Position numbers and translations under genes: made by a program
Assembly: GCA_020073205.1 (NCBI GenBank)
Contig: JAIQFR010000022.1
Coordinates: 1-47,788, forward strand
Length of the DNA stretch: 47,788 nucleotides
Direction of reading: 5' to 3'
From: Terriglobia bacterium
Lineage (GTDB): Bacteria > Acidobacteriota > Polarisedimenticolia > Polarisedimenticolales > JAIQFR01
Notes under the pieces: generated by a model
What the model was told of the DNA's origin: nothing
What the model saw: only the letters and a program-made list of their open reading frames with translations
The model's database searches: none
Shown: positions 43,119 through 47,788 of the stretch, one piece after another
How the letters are laid out: every line of letters begins with the position of its first letter
Numbering within the stretch: position 1 is the stretch's first letter

Positions 43119-45176
43119 ATGCACCGCGCCGCGAGAGCCGGCTCGAGGGTCCGGGACGCCGCGATCGGACTCTTGGTCGCCGCCGCGATCGTCGGACTCG
43201 TCGAGGCGTCGCTCAGGGCTTTCGGCGTCCGCACCCTGCTTTCGGACCGCGACCCCTACGAGGGGTTCTCGTCCCGGATGCGGGCGTACGAGAGAGACGA
43301 CGGTCGGGACCTCTACCGGACCATCCCGCAGGCGGTCCGCCACTCGTTCAACTACCAGGAGTTCCTGGCGAGGAAGCCGGCGAATGGGTTCCGCTTCTTC
43401 ACGATCGGGGGGTCGAGCGCCTACGGCTTCCCGTGGGGCGCGGACGCGGCGTTCACGCACGTCCTCGGAGCGGCGCTCGCGGGTACGTATCGCGACCGGA
43501 AGATCGAGGCGGTGAACGCCGCGGCCATGTCGTACGGCTCGGTCCGGCTCAGGATCCTCGCACGGGAGATCCTCGACTACGCGCCCGACGCGCTCGTCAT
43601 GTTCGAGGCGCACAACGAGTTCGTCGAGCGTCGGATGCGCCGGGAGCTGGAGCGGGGCCCGCAGCTGCGATGGATCCAGGCGGTGCTCTTCCGGTCGCGG
43701 CTCTACTCCGCGATGACACGCCTTTACGAGAGGATCCGGCCGCGCGCGCGGCCGGGGGAGAAGGACGCGGAGCCCCGGAGCGCCGGAGAGCTGCTCGGCG
43801 TGGACGTGATCCGCGACACCGGCAGCACGGTGGACGATCGGGACCGGCAGGACGCCCTCCGGGCGCTCGAGGAGAACCTCCGCGCGATCGCGGAGATGGC
43901 CCGCGGCAAGGGCGTGCCGCTCGTCCTCTGCACGGTTCCCTGCAATCTGAGCGGGTGGTCGCCCGATCGGTCGGTCTTCCCCGACGGGCTCCGGCTCGAC
44001 GCCCGACGGGACGTCCTGAAGCGGCTGGCGGAGGCGCGCCGGCTCCTGGCGGCGGGCGACGCCGTGAGCGCCGCCCTCAGCCTGGAGGGCGCACGCGCCG
44101 TCGCTCCCGGCTACGCCGAGGTCCACTTCGTCCTCGGCAAGGCCTACGAGGCCCTCGGGCGGTGGGACGACGCCCGCGCGTCCTACGTGCTCGCGCGGGA
44201 CCGCGACGCGATGCCCTCGCGGGTCCTGAGCACGTTCAACGACGCGATCCGGCGGGTCGGGCGCGAGCGAGGAGTGATCCTCGTCGACATCGAGCGGAGC
44301 TTCGCTAAGGCCTCCCCTCACGGGCTGGTCGGGTTCAACCTCATCGAGGACTACGTCCATCCCACGCGCGAGGGCCACCGGCGGATCGCGTTCGAGCTGT
44401 TCAATGCCCTTCTCGACCATGGCCTCCCGGAGAAGAGGCCCGCGGTCGATTTCGCGACGTTCGACAAGGCCTGGGGCCCGAGGGTCTCCCCCGACGCGAA
44501 GAGCCCCGCTCTTCTCTTCAATCTGGGTGTCGTGATGGAGAACAAGGGGCTCTTCGACGCGGCGATGGAGAACTACCGCGCCTGCATCGCCCTCGACCCG
44601 CGCCACCCGAGGGCCCACTACAACCTGGGGCGGCTGCTCCACCGGCAGGGACGCCTCGCCGAGGCCGAGGCGGAGCAGCGGCTGGCCGTCGATCTGGATC
44701 CCGGCTACGTGATGTCCTACGTCGGTCTGGGGGAGGAACTGCGCGCCCAGGGCCGCAACGAGGAGGCCGTCCCGATCCTGGAGCGCGCGACACGGGTCGA
44801 CGGCGCCTCCGCCTACGCCTGGAACGGGCTCGGGGCCGCGCTCGCGGCGCTGGGCCGGTATCCGGAAGCGGAAGCCGCGTTCCGGAAGGCGATCGACCTC
44901 GAGCCCCGGAGGCCCGACGCCAAAGCGAACCTCGGTTTCGCGCTCCTGTCGGAGGGCCGGCTCGCCGACGCCGAGGCCGCCTTCCGCGCGGGGATGGAGT
45001 CCAGTCCCGATCATCCCGCGTCCAGGAACGGTCTGGCCGCCGTGCTCACGGAGCGCGGCGACCTCGACGGGGCGGAGCGCCTGTTCCGGGAGACGCTCCT
45101 CGCCTTCCCGAACGACGCGTACGCGGGGGCAGGGCTCCGGGAGGTCGCCAGGCGTCGGGGCAAAGGACGACAGTGA
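43119..45176 (+). CDS. SGNH-hydrolase-like membrane-anchored protein with TPR repeats
   Basis: 685 residues from an ATG with GGGAG upstream. A membrane anchor near 12-31 ('DAAIGLLVAAAIVGLVEASL') leads to a periplasmic SGNH-like domain: block I 'FFTIGGSSAYGFPW' with candidate nucleophile Ser, an Asn block at 'MFEAHNEFVE', and the Asp/His pair in 'EDYVHPTREGH' near 415. Helical repeats lie both within the domain ('AARRLLAAGDAVSAAL'-like region near 300-360) and after it (about 465-680), where regular TPRs such as 'HYNLGRLLHRQGRLAEAEAE' occur. SGNH enzymes are esterases or acyl-modifying hydrolases. The motif is close to the GDSL-like proteins that modify glycans, but the target is unknown. It is divergent from the TMTC gene, and its end is 3 bases from the convergent spermidine-synthase-like gene. 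Confidence 0.82.
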   Translation: MHRAARAGSRVRDAAIGLLVAAAIVGLVEASLRAFGVRTLLSDRDPYEGFSSRMRAYERDDGRDLYRTIPQAVRHSFNYQEFLARKPANGFRFFTIGGSSAYGFPWGADAAFTHVLGAALAGTYRDRKIEAVNAAAMSYGSVRLRILAREILDYAPDALVMFEAHNEFVERRMRRELERGPQLRWIQAVLFRSRLYSAMTRLYERIRPRARPGEKDAEPRSAGELLGVDVIRDTGSTVDDRDRQDALRALEENLRAIAEMARGKGVPLVLCTVPCNLSGWSPDRSVFPDGLRLDARRDVLKRLAEARRLLAAGDAVSAALSLEGARAVAPGYAEVHFVLGKAYEALGRWDDARASYVLARDRDAMPSRVLSTFNDAIRRVGRERGVILVDIERSFAKASPHGLVGFNLIEDYVHPTREGHRRIAFELFNALLDHGLPEKRPAVDFATFDKAWGPRVSPDAKSPALLFNLGVVMENKGLFDAAMENYRACIALDPRHPRAHYNLGRLLHRQGRLAEAEAEQRLAVDLDPGYVMSYVGLGEELRAQGRNEEAVPILERATRVDGASAYAWNGLGAALAALGRYPEAEAAFRKAIDLEPRRPDAKANLGFALLSEGRLADAEAAFRAGMESSPDHPASRNGLAAVLTERGDLDGAERLFRETLLAFPNDAYAGAGLREVARRRGKGRQ

Positions 45177-45179
45177 CGG

Positions 45180-47468
45180 CTATCGTGGAAAGTGAAGGAC
45201 CCCCAGGACGTTCGAATAATCGTCCGTCCACAGGTACCGGGAGTCCGCCACCGGAGCCTCCCAGCGCGGATCCCTCGTCAGCGGCGCGATCCTGACCGCG
45301 TCCCGGGCCAGGACCGCCCAGATCGAGCCGTCCTTCCCCTCGAAGGCCTCTCTCGCGGCTTTCACGCGGTCGCGACGGATCAGGATCTCGAGGCCGAGAC
45401 TCGACGCCAGGGCGCCGACGACGCGTTCCAGTCGCATGAACCTGCTGGACAGGTTGATGACCAGGATCCCGTCCGGCGCGAGCTTGCGGAAGTAGAGGGC
45501 CAGCGCCTCCCGGGTCAGGAGATGCACGGGAAGCGCGTCGGAGCTGAACGCGTCCAGCACGATCAGGCCGAACTCCCCGTCCGGCACCTGCGAGAGTGAC
45601 AGTCGGCCGTCGCCCGGCACCATCTCGATCCGCGCCTTCGAATGCGAGACGTAGGTGAAGTAGCGCGGGTCGCGCGCGATCCCTATCACCGCCGGGTCGA
45701 TCTCGAAGAACGTGAAGCGCTGCCCCGGCCGGCCGTAGGCCGCCAGCGTTCCCGCGCCGAGGCCGACGACGCCGACCGCGCGCGGCGGCTCCTTGCCGAG
45801 GAGGTCGGAGAACACCTGCCCGATCGGACCGGTCGGGTGGAAGTAGGTCGTGGGGATCGCGGCGAGATCGCGGTCTTGCGCCTGCGATCCGTGCCGCGTG
45901 GCGCCGTGCGTGAGCACGTGGAACTTCACCTGGCGAAACCACTCGTGACCCTCGGCGTCGACCATCTTGAACGGCGGGCTCTCCCACATCGCGACCCTCA
46001 GGACTCCGAAGTACGTCCGCTCGCGGTGGAGGCTCCAGGCCGGAGCGGTGTTCTCCACCCAGCCGGCCACCATCAGGACGCCGACGGCCAGCGCGAACCG
46101 GGTGCGGCGGCCTATCAGCGCGAGCGCGAGCGTGGCGGGGACGCCGGCCCGGATCGCGACGTCGCTCCAGGTGCTCTCGGCCCCTGGCGCCATCGGGAGG
46201 ACCGCGAGGAAGGCCATGAGCGCCGCGAGCGCGAGCGGAAGGCCCAGGTCGAGGGCGCGCGTGGCCCGCGACGGGACGCGCGAGGACTCCTTGTCCGTCC
46301 GCGGACGCAGGAGACATGCAGCGACGAGGGCGATCGGATACTCGGCGACGCTCCGGAAGATCAGGGGCGCGACGATCGCGTTGAAGACGCCTCCCAGCGC
46401 GCCGCCCGCGGCCACGAGGAGGTAGAACTCGGTCAGGCGCGTCGCGTGTGGCCTCTCCTCGGCGAGCCTGCCATGACAGGTGAGGCCGACGGCGAAGAGG
46501 GTCGCGAGGTGGAGTGGCAGCAGGATCCAACCCTGCGAGCGCACCGAGGCCACGAAGCTCGCGGCGACGAGCGCCGCGAGCACGGCGAGGATCTGGCCCG
46601 ACCGCCGCGCGGGGAAGCGCCACCGCGGCGAGAAGACCAGCACGAAGGTCAGGAGGTAGATCGCCAACGGGACCACCCAGAGGAGCGGGAACGCCGCGAT
46701 GTTCGCGGTGACGTGCTGCGTCGCGCCGAGGAGCGCGCTCGACGGCACCAGCGCGAGGAGAACCCAGAGGGCCCGCGTCCGCCACGACGGCGCCGCCGCG
46801 CGGCCAGAGCCGTGATCCGAGGCGAGGGCGAGCCGGCCCTCGGCTCCCTTCCGCCGTGCCGCCGAGAGCGCGCACGACGCCGCGACCAGGGCGAACGCCA
46901 GGTAGCCGAGGGACCACAGCGTGCGCTGGGTGAGCTGGAGCCGACCCTCCCCTCCCGAGATCCCGAGGGGGAGCGCCCGCTCGAGGGCCAGCGGGTAGAG
47001 GAGCAGCCCCAGGAGGCTCCCCGCGTTGCTCGCCGCGTAGAGGAAGTACGGATCGCGCGCCCTCCCGTGCCCGCTCGCCGCGAACCAACGCTGGAGGAGC
47101 GGACCGGTGGTCGAGAGCACGAAGAACGGCGCGCCGGCGGCGAGGAGCAGCATGCCGAGCGTCCACGGGATCGGCGATCCGCGGGCCGGCGGCGCCGCCC
47201 CGGTCGGAAGGCCGAGCGGCAGGAAGAGAATCGGGAGCGCCAGGACGACCACGTGCGCGGCCGCCTGGGCCCTCGGGGACAGGCGGCGCGGGAGCAGGTG
47301 GGCGTACGCGTACCCCGCCAACAGCACGACCTGGTAGAACGCCATGCAGGTGTTCCACACGGCCGGGCTCCCGCCGAGGAGCGGCAGGAGCATCTTCGCC
47401 ACCATCGGCTCGACGGTGAAGAGCAACACCGCGCTGAGCAACGTGGCGAGAACGTAGAGCGGCAGCAT
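45180..47468 (-). CDS. Membrane-fused spermidine-synthase-like protein
   Basis: 762 residues. The N-terminal half has about 12 hydrophobic helices beginning 'LLSAVLLFTVEPMVAK' and 'LPLLGGSPAVWNTCMAFYQV', the well-known membrane part of fused MFS/spermidine-synthase proteins. The C-terminal third (about 540-755) is a Rossmann-type aminopropyl- or methyltransferase-like domain: 'VGVVGLGAGTLAAYG', 'FTFFEIDPAVIGIA', 'EMVPGDGRLSL', 'LIVLDAFSSDALPVHLLT'. In true spermidine synthases similar motifs hold decarboxylated SAM and putrescine, but whether these fused proteins make polyamines is uncertain. The ATG at 47468 lacks a clear ribosome-binding site but gives the expected family N-terminus. Confidence 0.88.
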   Translation of the reverse strand: MLPLYVLATLLSAVLLFTVEPMVAKMLLPLLGGSPAVWNTCMAFYQVVLLAGYAYAHLLPRRLSPRAQAAAHVVVLALPILFLPLGLPTGAAPPARGSPIPWTLGMLLLAAGAPFFVLSTTGPLLQRWFAASGHGRARDPYFLYAASNAGSLLGLLLYPLALERALPLGISGGEGRLQLTQRTLWSLGYLAFALVAASCALSAARRKGAEGRLALASDHGSGRAAAPSWRTRALWVLLALVPSSALLGATQHVTANIAAFPLLWVVPLAIYLLTFVLVFSPRWRFPARRSGQILAVLAALVAASFVASVRSQGWILLPLHLATLFAVGLTCHGRLAEERPHATRLTEFYLLVAAGGALGGVFNAIVAPLIFRSVAEYPIALVAACLLRPRTDKESSRVPSRATRALDLGLPLALAALMAFLAVLPMAPGAESTWSDVAIRAGVPATLALALIGRRTRFALAVGVLMVAGWVENTAPAWSLHRERTYFGVLRVAMWESPPFKMVDAEGHEWFRQVKFHVLTHGATRHGSQAQDRDLAAIPTTYFHPTGPIGQVFSDLLGKEPPRAVGVVGLGAGTLAAYGRPGQRFTFFEIDPAVIGIARDPRYFTYVSHSKARIEMVPGDGRLSLSQVPDGEFGLIVLDAFSSDALPVHLLTREALALYFRKLAPDGILVINLSSRFMRLERVVGALASSLGLEILIRRDRVKAAREAFEGKDGSIWAVLARDAVRIAPLTRDPRWEAPVADSRYLWTDDYSNVLGVLHFPR

Positions 47469-47715
47469 GGGTCGTCGCTCGTCAGGCGGAGGCGCGCGGC
47501 GACGGCGCCCAGGCCGCGGGCATCATCCCGGTCAATCGTTGGTGAGCGCTGCGGAAGAAGCCGGGGACCCGCACGGCGGCGGAGGCTTCGAGGTGTGCCG
47601 ACCCAGCCATGATGTCGGATTATGGCATGAGCGACGAGAATGGAGGGGAGGAATGCGTGGCCCGGCCGCGTTCCTGTTATTCTGAACGTTCCGGTAAACG
47701 GTGAAGGAGCCGCCC
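47469..47715. other. Divergent gap, no gene supported
   Basis: The 247 bases between the spermidine-synthase-like gene and the last gene of the window. A 42-codon leftward frame (47482-47610) lacks protein character. AT-rich patches near 47617-47640 and 47670-47690 could be promoter parts, but no clear -35/-10 pair was found. Confidence 0.3.
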
Positions 47716-47788
47716 ATGGACCTGCGATACCCGATCGGAAAGTTCGAATTCGCCGGCCCGGCCACGCCCGAGCAGCGCCGCCGGTGGA
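47716..47788 (+). CDS. DinB/YfiT-like putative metal-dependent protein, 3' end beyond window
   Basis: Only the first 24 codons are present: 'MDLRYPIGKFEFAGPATPEQ' then 'RRRW', with AAGGAG 7 bases before the ATG. The opening 'YPIGKFE...T.EQR..W' matches the N-terminus of YfiT/BstA-type DinB-superfamily proteins, which are metal-dependent and include bacillithiol S-transferases. The His ligands and the rest lie past the window, so this is an assignment by N-terminal pattern only. Confidence 0.6.
   Translation, partial: MDLRYPIGKFEFAGPATPEQRRRW

Noticed and set aside
47482-47610. 42-codon leftward frame before the spermidine-synthase-like gene
   Set aside because: There is no ribosome-binding site and the composition is Ala/Ser/Arg-rich as in other non-coding frames.

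Overview
The window is 47.8 kb of very GC-rich bacterial chromosome with about 30 genes on both strands. It holds no rRNA, tRNA, insertion sequence, CRISPR array or phage gene that I can see. Several features suggest a free-living, didermic soil or sediment bacterium: many lipoproteins and Tat/Sec-exported proteins, a seven-PAS hybrid kinase, a eukaryotic-type Ser/Thr kinase, M16 protease pairs, TPR-rich membrane proteins and a beta-helix surface protein with a C-terminal 'YYYLVRA' segment. The style resembles Acidobacteriota or a related uncultured phylum. That placement is an inference from protein style, not from a marker gene.

Layout. 1-1591 (-): GT-C type membrane glycosyltransferase, cut by the window edge. 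1.9-9.3 kb (+): hybrid histidine kinase, then a membrane Ser/Thr protein kinase. 9.3-14.7 kb: polysaccharide deacetylase fused to an NTF2-like domain (-), class A beta-lactamase (+), TPR phosphodiesterase lipoprotein (-), PilZ protein (+). 14.7-16.4 kb (-): apparent operon of CPBP intramembrane protease, ECF sigma factor and membrane anti-sigma factor. 16.6-21.4 kb: SAM methyltransferase, beta-propeller envelope protein and a nine-cysteine exported miniprotein (+), facing a translationally coupled alpha-toroid-like lipoprotein and a second CPBP protease (-). 21.5-26.7 kb (+): TlpA-like redoxin, Tat-exported amidase, and a propeller sensor kinase without an adjacent response regulator.

26.8-32.4 kb is the most accessory-looking part. 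It has a ThsB-like TIR protein with its own promoter, a small exported protein, an XRE regulator with helical repeats, gene remnants, a beta-helix surface protein and an internally deleted amidohydrolase pseudogene. 32.4-39.6 kb holds an anchored Ig-like repeat protein (-), an alpha/beta hydrolase with a secreted neighbour (+), and an active/inactive M16 peptidase pair (+). 39.7-47.5 kb holds a polyprenyl-phosphate-mannose-synthase-like GT2 next to a TMTC-like GT-C/TPR protein (-), an SGNH/TPR protein (+) and a membrane-fused spermidine-synthase-like protein (-). The last bases start a DinB/YfiT-like gene (+).

The best candidates for something new are: (i) the TIR / small exported protein / XRE island, with a 13-base motif shared between the TIR promoter and the XRE upstream region; (ii) the propeller + nine-Cys peptide + CPBP + toroid-lipoprotein neighbourhood; (iii) the CPBP-ECF-anti-sigma operon; (iv) the GT2-TMTC pair as a possible bacterial O-mannosylation module. 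All functional links are inferences from gene order and motifs; no searches were run.
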